Source: CAVQYV01 sp963718295 [NCBI: uncultured Methylomirabilota bacterium] (lineage in GTDB: Bacteria > Methylomirabilota > Methylomirabilia > CAVQYV01). From it: a stretch of DNA of 64,000 nt. The notes under the pieces are model-generated. The model made no database searches. It was given only the letters and a program-made list of their open reading frames with translations, and was not told where the DNA came from. Position 1 is the first letter of the stretch; each line of letters opens with the position of its first letter. This document shows positions 27,160 to 35,130 of the stretch, piece after piece. A program made the position numbers and the translations under genes. The DNA lies in the NCBI GenBank assembly GCA_963718295.1, contig CAVQYV010000004.1, positions 310,001-374,000 of the forward strand, read 5' to 3'.

Positions 27160-27337
27160 ACTTTGCGAGGGAATTGATGGTTGACTCCATCTGGGAAATG
27201 GGGTAAGAAATGATGCGGTCTGAGACATTCATCGCGCGGCGATTCCCGCGGCTTTGGGAGTGGAATTCGTTCTGCAAATGTTGATGCGCTCCATGGAATT
27301 GTCCACAAGGTATCGGTAACAGAGGAAGGGGAGGACA

Positions 27338-27508
27338 ATGGCCAGATCGAAGAGGGAGATCAAGAAGCTCCATCGGAAGAGGCAAGGGAGGCTGGAAGAA
27401 AGGCGGCGTAATCCCCCACCGGCCCCGACGCCGGAGACATCGGAGGCCAAAGAGGAGCCGAGGCAGACTCCGAAGAAGCCTGCCCACCGCAAGAAGGAGA
27501 AGGAGTAA
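27338..27508 (+). CDS. Small, highly charged hypothetical protein
   Basis: This 56-residue ORF has a good ribosome site (GGGGAGG, 6 nt before ATG). The product begins MARSKREIKKLHRKRQG, has a Pro-rich middle (PPPAPTPE) and ends with a Lys/Glu-rich tail. About 40% of residues are Lys, Arg or Glu. No domain is recognised; such proteins may bind RNA or ribosomes, but nothing here proves it. It lies 89 bp before gmhA. The good ribosome site and composition make it more likely real than chance. Confidence 0.55.
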   Translation: MARSKREIKKLHRKRQGRLEERRRNPPPAPTPETSEAKEEPRQTPKKPAHRKKEKE

Positions 27509-27597
27509 GTTGGTTTTCGCCAATGGAGGCGAATCGGGTGCCTGGGAGTGCCTCGGGCCGCTGCTCAGGGAGACACTTCCGGTAAAGTGAAAGTGGT

Positions 27598-28200
27598 GTG
27601 AGGGATATGGAGGCAGGGATAAAAGCCCAGATTGAGAGGCTCATGGCGGAAAGCCTGGCGGTGAAACAGGATCTGATCCGATATCACCTGGATGCCATAG
27701 CCAAAGTGGTAGATTCGACGCTGGAGGCATTGAAGCGAGGAAATCTGATCCTGCTGTGCGGGAACGGGGGATCGGCAGCCGATGCCCAACACCTGGCAGC
27801 GGAGTTCATCAATCGATTCCTCTTGGACCGGGCTGCCCTTCCCGCAATCGCTCTGACGACGGATACTTCTGTCCTTACCTCCATTGGAAACGATTCGGAT
27901 TTCTCCCAGGTGTTTGCTCGACAGGTCGAGGCCCTGGGGAAGGCAGGGGACATCCTTTATGCGATTTCCACTTCCGGTAATTCCGGCAACGTGATCGAGG
28001 CCGTCAAGGGTGCCCGAAAACGGGGCATCGAGACAGTAGCATTTACGGGTGGTGACGGCGGCAAGCTTGCGCCGCTGTGCGACTTGGCCCTCATCGTTCC
28101 CTCCCGGTCCACTCCCCGCATTCAGGAAGCACATATCACCATTGGGCACATTATCTGCCAGATCGTGGAGGAAGGGCTGTTCCCTGTCGAAGGTTCCTGA
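27598..28200 (+). CDS. gmhA: Phosphoheptose isomerase (SIS domain)
   Basis: This protein of about 200 residues is a sedoheptulose-7-phosphate isomerase, the first step to ADP-heptose for the LPS core. Visible motifs are LCGNGGSAADAQHLAAEF, SIGNDSDF, AISTSGNSGNV and the C-terminal IQEAHITIGHIICQIVE with the catalytic Glu and His. The protein may start at GTG 27598 or ATG 27607; neither has an ideal ribosome site. It marks the cell as LPS-bearing. The other heptose genes are not in the window. Confidence 0.93.
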   Translation: MRDMEAGIKAQIERLMAESLAVKQDLIRYHLDAIAKVVDSTLEALKRGNLILLCGNGGSAADAQHLAAEFINRFLLDRAALPAIALTTDTSVLTSIGNDSDFSQVFARQVEALGKAGDILYAISTSGNSGNVIEAVKGARKRGIETVAFTGGDGGKLAPLCDLALIVPSRSTPRIQEAHITIGHIICQIVEEGLFPVEGS

Positions 28201-28255
28201 GAGGGAGAGCGTGCGCAATCCTTTCAACCATTGAGGGATTCCGGGGATTTCCCTC

Positions 28256-28284
28256 TTGACAGGCAGGCACAAAGACATTACGGT
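28256..28284 (+). promoter_or_regulatory. Promoter upstream of cpoB
   Basis: A perfect -35 TTGACA (28256-28261) with a 17-bp spacer and TACGGT (28279-28284) as a weak -10. Just downstream in the leader is a perfect 8-bp hairpin, TCAGGCCC (28288-28295) with GGGCCTGA (28299-28306), with a 3-nt loop. Confidence 0.5.
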
Positions 28285-28396
28285 AAGTCAGGCCCAAGGG
28301 GCCTGAATTCCAAGATCGAAATGATCGGAAACATCCGCGGATGCATGCCTCAAGGCGAGGGAAACTGAGGACCAGAATGTTTTATCAGGAGGTAAG

Positions 28397-29272
28397 ATGA
28401 TGAATCGATCCACACCGGTCATCCACTTAAGGGCATCAGAATTGGGATTTGTGCTGGTATTGTTGCTGGTCTCGGGGTGTGCCCACAGCAGCATTGAGGC
28501 CCTTTCCCAGAAGACTGCCGACCAGCAAAGGCAGATCGGCGTGCTCCAAAGGGACAATATTGAGTTGAAATCCCGTATAGAGGATCAGAAGACGGCCGAT
28601 CTTCTTCTGGAGAAGCGACTCAAAGAGAACAATGATCGGATGGGGGAGATTCAGGCCAGGTTACAGGCCCTGGAGATCAATACCGGGGAGATCCGGGAGA
28701 GTTTGGATGAGATGAAGATATCCCTGGGAAAGTCCGTTCAGCTCCCCGGGGCTGCGACGGTTGCATCCTCCCACCCCGCACCTTCTGTGGAGACGAAAGT
28801 GGGGGAGGGCCCGGCTGGTATGCCAGAGAAACCTGTACCTGCCTCCACCTCTTCATCGGAGCCGCAGACGGCGCCTGCTCCCCCACCAGGGGCCTTGGGA
28901 TCGGAGGGGCTCTACAACCATGCGATGGAGCTCTTGAAGGGAGGCGAGCCCGGTCAGGCGATCCTCGAGTTTGAGAGATATATCCAGGAATTTCCCCATA
29001 GTGAGTTGGCGGACAATGCTCGGTACTGGATTGGAGAGGCATATTATTTGCAAAGGGAATACGACCGTGCCGTGTCCGAGTTTCAGAAGGTGCAGGACAG
29101 TTATCCTCTAGGGGACAAGGTTCCCGACGCCCTCCTGAAGATCGGGTTGAGTTATCTGGAGATGGGAAAGAAGGAAAAGGCGCGAGTGGAATTGAAAAAA
29201 TTGATTTCCCAGTATCCGGACAGTCCTCCTGCCTCCTTGGCTCGAAAAAAGCTGGCTCAACTTTCCAAGTAG
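28397..29272 (+). CDS. cpoB: Tol-Pal cell-division coordinator CpoB/YbgF, lipoprotein form
   Basis: This 291-residue protein has a lipobox (LVSGC, Cys at about residue 27), a coiled coil (residues about 30-115, rich in heptad Leu/Ile), a Pro/Ser/Thr-rich linker (about 120-170) and a C-terminal TPR domain (LYNHAMELLKGGEPGQAILEFERYI and two further repeats ending in KKLAQLSK). This is the YbgF/CpoB layout. E. coli CpoB is a soluble periplasmic protein that links TolA to PBP1B; this one is predicted to be lipid-anchored. An AGGAGG ribosome site precedes the ATG. The next genes are a D-Ala-D-Ala carboxypeptidase and a LysM protein, which fits envelope work. The tol and pal genes are not in the window. 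Confidence 0.88.
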   Translation: MMNRSTPVIHLRASELGFVLVLLLVSGCAHSSIEALSQKTADQQRQIGVLQRDNIELKSRIEDQKTADLLLEKRLKENNDRMGEIQARLQALEINTGEIRESLDEMKISLGKSVQLPGAATVASSHPAPSVETKVGEGPAGMPEKPVPASTSSSEPQTAPAPPPGALGSEGLYNHAMELLKGGEPGQAILEFERYIQEFPHSELADNARYWIGEAYYLQREYDRAVSEFQKVQDSYPLGDKVPDALLKIGLSYLEMGKKEKARVELKKLISQYPDSPPASLARKKLAQLSK

Positions 29273-29318
29273 AAGGGGGGAAGTCATAAGGACCTGGTCG
29301 ATTCTATCCGCGATCCTT

Positions 29319-30407
29319 TTGGTCGTTTCCCTGTTGTGGGCCTTCCCTGGACAGGGAGATCAAGTGATCCTCAAGAACGGCAGCGTTCTCCAGGGGAAGA
29401 TCTCGGAGCGGTCAGAGGGGGGCCTCCTTCATCTGGAGCTTCCGGATGGCAGGATTGCCCTTCCCTGGTCGGAGGTGGACCGCGTGATCGTCGGCCCGGA
29501 GGGAAACTGGATCGATCCCCCCCCTCCGGCGATCCGTGCTTCATCGGCCCTCCTTCTGGAAGAGGGAAGCGGAAGGATTATGTTGGAGAAGAATCCCAAG
29601 GAGAGGCGTCAAATTGCCAGCCTGACGAAGCTCATGACCGCAGTCATGGCACAGGAGAGAGGATGCCTTCGGGATATGGTAAGGGTAAGTCGACGGGCTG
29701 CTCTGACATCAGGTGCCTCCCTGCGATTGAAAGCTGGACAACGGGTCCGCATGAGGGATCTGCTATTAGGGATGCTGATGAGGTCGGCCAACGATGCATC
29801 GGTAGCTGTGGCCGAGCATATCGGGGGCAGCGAGGAGGAGTTTGTTCGTTTGATGAATAAAAAGGCGCGATCTTTAGGCCTGTTTGATACTCACTTCCGC
29901 AACTGTCATGGACTTGATGAGCCGGGCCATTATTCTTCTGCATACGATATGGCAAAACTGAGCCGATACGCCATTTCCTTCCCTTTTCTTGCCGATTGTG
30001 TGAGAAAGCGGGAGATTGTGGTCTCCCTGGGAGGGAATCGTCGGCCCAAGATATGGAGGAACTCCAATAAACTTCTGAGGATCTACTTAGGGGCAGATGG
30101 GATCAAGACAGGCTACACGGAAGAGGCGGGCAAATGCCTGGTGGCTTCAGCACAGAGAGGAGGTCTTCGGCTGATTGCGGTCTTGTTGAACGACGAGGAG
30201 AGATGGAATGATGCCTGCGAACTCCTGGAATACGGCTTCTCGGTCCTGGGGAGGGAGAAGGCTCAAGCTCTCATTTCGCCCGAGAGGCTGAAGGCGGATG
30301 AGGAGGAGTTCTCTGGATCCAATACGGCCCTGGAAGGCCTTTTAAGCGCGACGGGAACCCCGGACGTAATCCCGCTCAGCGGGAACCGGGAGGATATCAA
30401 TTCTTGA
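29319..30407 (+). CDS. D-alanyl-D-alanine carboxypeptidase (peptidase S11) with N-terminal beta domain
   Basis: This penicillin-binding protein of the DacA/DacF family trims the terminal D-Ala from peptidoglycan stem peptides in the periplasm. The three active-site motifs are clear: SLTK (SxxK), SAN (SxN) and KTG in DGIKTGYTEEAGKCL. Before this lies an extra domain of about 50 residues (VILKNGSVLQGKI...ALPWSEVDRVIVG), probably a small SH3/Sm-like barrel. The first conventional start is TTG 29319, which cuts the signal peptide in half. The frame continues upstream to ATA at 29286, where a full signal peptide (RTWSILSAILLVV) follows a GGGGGG ribosome site. The true start is therefore probably 29286. 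The gene lies just after cpoB. Confidence 0.9.
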   Translation: MVVSLLWAFPGQGDQVILKNGSVLQGKISERSEGGLLHLELPDGRIALPWSEVDRVIVGPEGNWIDPPPPAIRASSALLLEEGSGRIMLEKNPKERRQIASLTKLMTAVMAQERGCLRDMVRVSRRAALTSGASLRLKAGQRVRMRDLLLGMLMRSANDASVAVAEHIGGSEEEFVRLMNKKARSLGLFDTHFRNCHGLDEPGHYSSAYDMAKLSRYAISFPFLADCVRKREIVVSLGGNRRPKIWRNSNKLLRIYLGADGIKTGYTEEAGKCLVASAQRGGLRLIAVLLNDEERWNDACELLEYGFSVLGREKAQALISPERLKADEEEFSGSNTALEGLLSATGTPDVIPLSGNREDINS

Positions 30408-30423
30408 ACGAAGGAGATGGACC

Positions 30424-31566
30424 ATGTGGACGAAGAGAGGTCGGTCTCTTTTAGGTCTCTCGCTGATACTCTTTATGGTTATGAGCTACGGTGCACTTTC
30501 CAAGGCTGAAGACCCAGATAAAGGGGTCTACACGGTGCGTAAGGGCGATACGCTTTGGCACATCTCGGGCAGCTACCTGAATAATCCTCGACTCTGGCCC
30601 AAGATCTGGCATAACAATCGATACATCCAGAACCCAAACTTGATCTATCCGGGCGATCCCATTGTGATCCCGGGTTGGGGCCCCCTCGATCAAGGAGCCA
30701 GGGCCCCCGGAGGTCCCACTCAAAAGGGGGAATTTGCAGTCTCGCCGGAGGTAATGGAGGAGGGGCAAAAGGCGGTCTCAGCCGGTCTTGCCGGAGAGGA
30801 AGGGGAAAAGGCGGAGACCTCGATGGAAACCGCTGTGGGCTCCAAATTCGAGATCCAGCCCTACCAGCCCGCACCTCTGGTTACCCTGCAGTTGGTTGCC
30901 GATAGCGGCTTCATCGGCAGTGAGGGCATCCTGCGCGAGCCTCGAAAGATCGCGCAACGTCTGGGCAAGATCGAGGAGCTCTCGGCGCGGGACTGGGTGA
31001 TCGTCAACTTCGGATCCAAGGGGGAGGTGAAGGTGGGGGATCGGTTTTCCATTCTGAGGCCTACCCGAAAGATCGAGCACCCGGTGAAGCGTGGCCGATT
31101 AGGGATTCTGGTGCTCAGTGTGGGCTGGTTAGAGATCCGGGAGGTCATGGAAGATTACTCGAAGGCGGAGATTGGCTATAGTTATATCCCCGTCAATGTG
31201 GGTGACCGCCTCGTTCCCTACCAGGTTCCAGATTTCCCCGTCGGCCTTCAGGCCCAACCCAGCAACGCAGAAATGAAGGGATGGATCGCGGCCTCCCGGG
31301 AAGAGAGGGTCCTGGGCGATAGGGATATCGTTTATATCGATTTGGGAGAGAAACAGGGGGTTAAGCCGGGCGATGTCTTTTCCATCTTGCGGCCCGATAT
31401 GGTAATGAAGCGATTGAATCCCCAAAGGACCCAGTCCTCCTTCACTCCCATGGGCGAGCTCGTGGTCTTGCGACCGGGCGATGAGACCTCATCTGCGTTG
31501 ATCTCGGAGTGTCACGGGGAAATAGAAAGAGGCGATCAGGTTGTCTTGGGGAAGAGGATTCCATGA
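30424..31566 (+). CDS. Exported LysM-domain protein
   Basis: This 380-residue protein has an N-terminal signal peptide (LLGLSLILFMVMSYGALSKA) and one LysM domain (residues about 35-80, VYTVRKGDTLWHIS...NPNLIYPGDPIVIP) for binding glycan strands. Its C-terminal part has two similar beta-rich segments containing VKVGDRFSILRP and VKPGDVFSILRP. The repeat suggests two related barrels. Homologues often lie next to dprA or topA in deltaproteobacteria and have no defined role. An AAGGAG ribosome site precedes the ATG. It is last in the cpoB-carboxypeptidase-LysM unit, with a terminator after it. Confidence 0.88.
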   Translation: MWTKRGRSLLGLSLILFMVMSYGALSKAEDPDKGVYTVRKGDTLWHISGSYLNNPRLWPKIWHNNRYIQNPNLIYPGDPIVIPGWGPLDQGARAPGGPTQKGEFAVSPEVMEEGQKAVSAGLAGEEGEKAETSMETAVGSKFEIQPYQPAPLVTLQLVADSGFIGSEGILREPRKIAQRLGKIEELSARDWVIVNFGSKGEVKVGDRFSILRPTRKIEHPVKRGRLGILVLSVGWLEIREVMEDYSKAEIGYSYIPVNVGDRLVPYQVPDFPVGLQAQPSNAEMKGWIAASREERVLGDRDIVYIDLGEKQGVKPGDVFSILRPDMVMKRLNPQRTQSSFTPMGELVVLRPGDETSSALISECHGEIERGDQVVLGKRIP

Positions 31567-31605
31567 TGCAGAGCATGACCTGACGGAGGAGGACTGGAGG
31601 AGCCG

Positions 31606-31641
31606 AGGAGGGAATGAAGCGAGGCTTCATTCCCTCCTTTT
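31606..31641 (+). terminator. Rho-independent terminator after the LysM gene
   Basis: AGGAGGGAATGAAGC (31606-31620) pairs perfectly with GCTTCATTCCCTCCT (31624-31638) around a 3-nt loop, and Ts follow. It closes the envelope operon before the dprA promoter. Confidence 0.88.
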
Positions 31642-31745
31642 GTTGTGGGTGATGGGAGTCAAACCCGTTGGCCATTCAGCGTCAGTGGGCTGTTGGGGAA
31701 ATCTGGAGGGGGTCCCCCCATCGACCCATCGCCTGAGGTAAGCTA

Positions 31746-31773
31746 TTGACACCCATTATGACTGGAGTATAAT
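31746..31773 (+). promoter_or_regulatory. Consensus sigma70 promoter of dprA
   Basis: TTGACA (31746-31751), a 16-bp spacer and TATAAT (31768-31773): both boxes match consensus fully. The start point, about 7 nt after the -10, falls at about 31780, only about 3 nt before the dprA ATG. Confidence 0.85.
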
Positions 31774-31782
31774 CCCTCGATC

Positions 31783-32895
31783 ATGAACGAGCGACAGGCC
31801 TGGATCGCACTAAATATGGTCCCTGGCATAGGTCCTCTTACTTTTCATGCATTGCTGGCACGTTTTGGTTCAGCGCTGGGAGCCCTTGCGGCCAGCGATG
31901 CGGACCTGGGGTCGGTCCATGGCATCGGTCCGAAAGTGATTCACTCCCTCCGCACCCATGGCGAAGAGGCTGCAGCCAAAAGAGAAGAAGTTCGCGCTCG
32001 GGATTTAGGGGTCGAAATACTCACGGGTCTGGATTCGCAATACCCAACCCTTCTGAGCCAGATCCCCTCCAAGCCCCCAGTGCTTTATGTCAAGGGGGAT
32101 TTACGAAAAGAGGATGAGGCGAGCGTGGCCATCGTTGGCTCAAGGCGATCTACGGCATATGGAAGGGAAGTGGCGGAAAGGCTCAGCGCCGAGTTGGCGG
32201 GCTGTGGTCTGACCATAGTCAGTGGGATGGCCCTGGGAATCGATACTGCCGTGCATCGCGGGGCCCTAAGGGCAGGTGCAAGGACCCTGGCGGTGTGGGG
32301 ATCGGGCCTCGATGTTCCCTATCCCCCGCAGAATCGGAAACTGGCTGAGGAGATCCCTCGATCGGGCGCTATCCTCTCAGAATTCCCCCTGGGGGCTGCC
32401 CCGGTATCGGGGAATTTTCCTCGAAGAAATCGGATCATCAGCGGGATTTCCCTGGGAGTCGTGGTGGTGGAGGCGGACGAGCGCAGCGGGGCACTTATCA
32501 CCGCCAATTTCGCCTCGGACCAGGGACGGGAGGTATTCGCCGTTCCCGGATCGATTTATCTCCAGGGAAGCAAAGGGTGTCACCGCCTCATCCAGATGGG
32601 GGCAAAACTGGTGGAGAGCGCGGAGGATGTGCTGGAGGAATTGAGGCTCGGGAAGAGACTCCCCTACAAAGCGGCACCCGCAGCAGAATCGGGCGGCAAG
32701 GAAAATGGAAAAGCCCTCTCAGAAGGGGAAGAGGCTCTGCTGTATGGGATACTCTCCGATCAACCCTTGCACATCGACGAGCTGATCGATAGAACCGGAA
32801 TCCCCGCGGGCAGGGTGGCGTCGGTGCTGATGAGCCTGGAGATCAAGGGATATTGTCGCCAGGAGAGAGGAAAACGTTTCCAGAGGGCGAAATGA
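31783..32895 (+). CDS. dprA: DNA-processing protein DprA (Smf)
   Basis: This 370-residue protein protects incoming single-stranded DNA and loads RecA in natural transformation; it is also widespread in non-competent bacteria. It has an N-terminal HhH/SAM-like region (MVPGIGPLTFHALL), the Rossmann core with VAIVGSRRSTAYG, SGMALGIDTAVHRGAL, AVWGSGLDVPYPPQN and PRRNRIISGIS, and a C-terminal winged-helix (DprA_WH) ending SLEIKGYCRQERGKRFQR. The ATG at 31783 starts the conserved N-terminus (ERQAWIALNMVPGIGP). No ribosome site is possible, because the promoter ends 9 nt before it. topA follows 24 bp after its stop. Confidence 0.96.
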   Translation: MNERQAWIALNMVPGIGPLTFHALLARFGSALGALAASDADLGSVHGIGPKVIHSLRTHGEEAAAKREEVRARDLGVEILTGLDSQYPTLLSQIPSKPPVLYVKGDLRKEDEASVAIVGSRRSTAYGREVAERLSAELAGCGLTIVSGMALGIDTAVHRGALRAGARTLAVWGSGLDVPYPPQNRKLAEEIPRSGAILSEFPLGAAPVSGNFPRRNRIISGISLGVVVVEADERSGALITANFASDQGREVFAVPGSIYLQGSKGCHRLIQMGAKLVESAEDVLEELRLGKRLPYKAAPAAESGGKENGKALSEGEEALLYGILSDQPLHIDELIDRTGIPAGRVASVLMSLEIKGYCRQERGKRFQRAK

Positions 32896-32919
32896 TTGAC
32901 TTTTTGGGGAGGATTGCTT

Positions 32920-35130
32920 GTGTCTAATTCGCTGGTACTGGTGGAATCGCCCACGAAGGCCAAGACCATCCTGAAGATGTTAGGTGCAGAATATCGGGTG
33001 ATGGCCTCCTTGGGACATATCAAGGATTTGCCTTCCGACAAGCTGGGGGTGGATGAGTCCAATTTTGATGCCCAGTATGTGATCGTAAAGGGGCGAGAGA
33101 AGACGGTGAAGGAGATTAGATCCGCAGCAAAGCAAGCAGAACGAGTCTTCATCGCCACCGATCCCGACCGAGAGGGGGAGGCGATAGGCTGGCACTTGGC
33201 TGAGGAGATACAGGTGGTTCCGGACCAGATCTTCCGGGTCCTCTTCCACGAGCTCACGGGCTCAGCCGTGGAATCGGCTATGGGCAAGCCCGGCCGGTTG
33301 GATGAGAGGAAATTCGATGCCCAGCAAGCTCGGAGGATCTTGGATCGTTTGGTGGGATATAAGATCAGTCCCCTTCTTTGGCGTAAGGTGAGAAATGGCC
33401 TTTCAGCCGGGAGAGTACAGTCGGTGGCCCTTCGCCTGGTCTGCGAACGGGAAAAGGAGATTCTGGCCTTCGTCCCCTCCGAGTACTGGAGCATCAGGGC
33501 TCAGCTAGCGGGAAACACCCCTCCCCCCTTCAAGGCCCAACTCTCCAAGATCGAAGGGCGCAAGGCGGAGATCAAGAACGAGAAGGACGCGAAGGCGCTG
33601 GTTTCCGAGGGGAAAACGGCATCCTTTCGGGTGAGGGAGGTGAATCAGAAGGAGAAACGCCGTCATCCAGTTCCACCCTTCACCACCAGCAAACTGCAGC
33701 AAGAGGCTAACCGGAAATTGCGATTTTCCCCTCAGAGGACGATGGCGGTTGCCCAGCAGCTCTATGAGGGCATTGACATCGGCCAGCAGGGGGCAGTCGG
33801 TTTGATAACTTATATGAGAACCGATTCGGTGAGGGTCTCCAGGGAATCGGTGGACCAGGCCCGCAATTGGATCGAAAGGAGATACGGCCCCCAGTTCCTC
33901 CCGGCTCGCCCGAACTTATATAAGAATCGCGCCCGCGCTCAGGACGCCCATGAGGCGATCCGTCCCACATCACCCGCGGCCGATCCAGAAAGCCTGAGGC
34001 CCCATCTGAGCAAAGATCAATGGGAGCTATACTCCCTGATCTGGAGGCGCTTCTTGGCCAGCCAGATGAGCCCGGAAGTCCTGGAGGTGACTGCTGCGGA
34101 CATTGAGGCAGGCAGGTTGGTATTTCGAGCCAGTGGCTCGGTGAAGAAGTTCCAGGGCTTCTCCGTTCTCTATTCCGAGGGACGAGACGAGAAATCCTCC
34201 TCGAAGGGAGAGGAAGGCGAGGACGAGGAAGGAGAGGGAGTCCTGCCTCCATTGACCGTGGGCGAGGCATTGGAGGTCTTGAAAATGGAGCCTCGGCAGC
34301 ACTTCACCCAGCCTTCGCCTCGTTTTACCGAGGCCTCATTGGTCAAGGAACTGGAGGAAAAGGAGATCGGACGGCCTAGCACCTATGCCAGCATCCTTTC
34401 CACGATCCAGGATCGCGAATATGTGGTGAAGGAGAAGGGTCATTTTCGGCCAACGGACCTGGGGATGGTGGTAACAGATTTGCTGGTAGCGAATTTCCCG
34501 GAGATTTTGGATGCGAAATTCACCGCGGCGATGGAGAAGCAACTTGATGCGGTCGAGGAAGGAAACATGGCGGGAAAGGAACTCTTGCAGGCATTCTATC
34601 GCCAGTTTCGAGAGACGCTCGATCGGGCCACCTCAGAGATGAAGACCATCAAAGCGATCAGCCTGCCCAGCACCGAGGTCTGTGAGAAGTGTGGGAAGCC
34701 CATGATGATCAAGTGGGGGAGGTATGGAAAATTCCTGGCATGCAGTGGCTATCCCTCCTGCAAAAACAGCGTAAAACTCAAGGAAGATCAGCAGAAGCCA
34801 CCTCAGCTCTCCGTTCCGGAATTGGCCGGTGAAAAATGCGAGCAGTGCGGCAACGAGATGGTGATCCGCGAAGGCCGATTCGGAAGGTATCTGGCATGCC
34901 GCGGCTACCCGACCTGCAAGAACACGAAATCCTTGAAGCTTAACATCAAGTGCCCGAGGGAAGGATGCGAGGGCCATCTGGTGGAGAAGCGTTCTCGCAG
35001 GGGAAGGGTCTTCTACGGGTGCAGCGAATATCCGAAATGCAATTACACCGCCTGGCAGATCCAGCAGGCCGGGGACTCCGGAAGCGGAGAGCAGACTGTC
35101 TCCCAGGAGAAAGGGAAAGATAGCCATTGA
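32920..35130 (+). CDS. topA: DNA topoisomerase I
   Basis: This 736-residue type IA topoisomerase relaxes negative supercoils. It has the Toprim domain (LVLVESPTKAKTI, Asp triad in ATDPDREGEAIGWH), the catalytic Tyr298 in GLITYMRTDS, and three C-terminal C4 zinc ribbons (CEKCGKP...CSGYPSC, CEQCGNE...CRGYPTC, CPREGCEGH...CSEYPKC). The longer frame from TTG 32896 is less likely; GTG 32920 has a GGGGAGG ribosome site at 7 nt. The stop overlaps the next start (TTGA). Location after dprA is a common order. Confidence 0.97.
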   Translation: MSNSLVLVESPTKAKTILKMLGAEYRVMASLGHIKDLPSDKLGVDESNFDAQYVIVKGREKTVKEIRSAAKQAERVFIATDPDREGEAIGWHLAEEIQVVPDQIFRVLFHELTGSAVESAMGKPGRLDERKFDAQQARRILDRLVGYKISPLLWRKVRNGLSAGRVQSVALRLVCEREKEILAFVPSEYWSIRAQLAGNTPPPFKAQLSKIEGRKAEIKNEKDAKALVSEGKTASFRVREVNQKEKRRHPVPPFTTSKLQQEANRKLRFSPQRTMAVAQQLYEGIDIGQQGAVGLITYMRTDSVRVSRESVDQARNWIERRYGPQFLPARPNLYKNRARAQDAHEAIRPTSPAADPESLRPHLSKDQWELYSLIWRRFLASQMSPEVLEVTAADIEAGRLVFRASGSVKKFQGFSVLYSEGRDEKSSSKGEEGEDEEGEGVLPPLTVGEALEVLKMEPRQHFTQPSPRFTEASLVKELEEKEIGRPSTYASILSTIQDREYVVKEKGHFRPTDLGMVVTDLLVANFPEILDAKFTAAMEKQLDAVEEGNMAGKELLQAFYRQFRETLDRATSEMKTIKAISLPSTEVCEKCGKPMMIKWGRYGKFLACSGYPSCKNSVKLKEDQQKPPQLSVPELAGEKCEQCGNEMVIREGRFGRYLACRGYPTCKNTKSLKLNIKCPREGCEGHLVEKRSRRGRVFYGCSEYPKCNYTAWQIQQAGDSGSGEQTVSQEKGKDSH

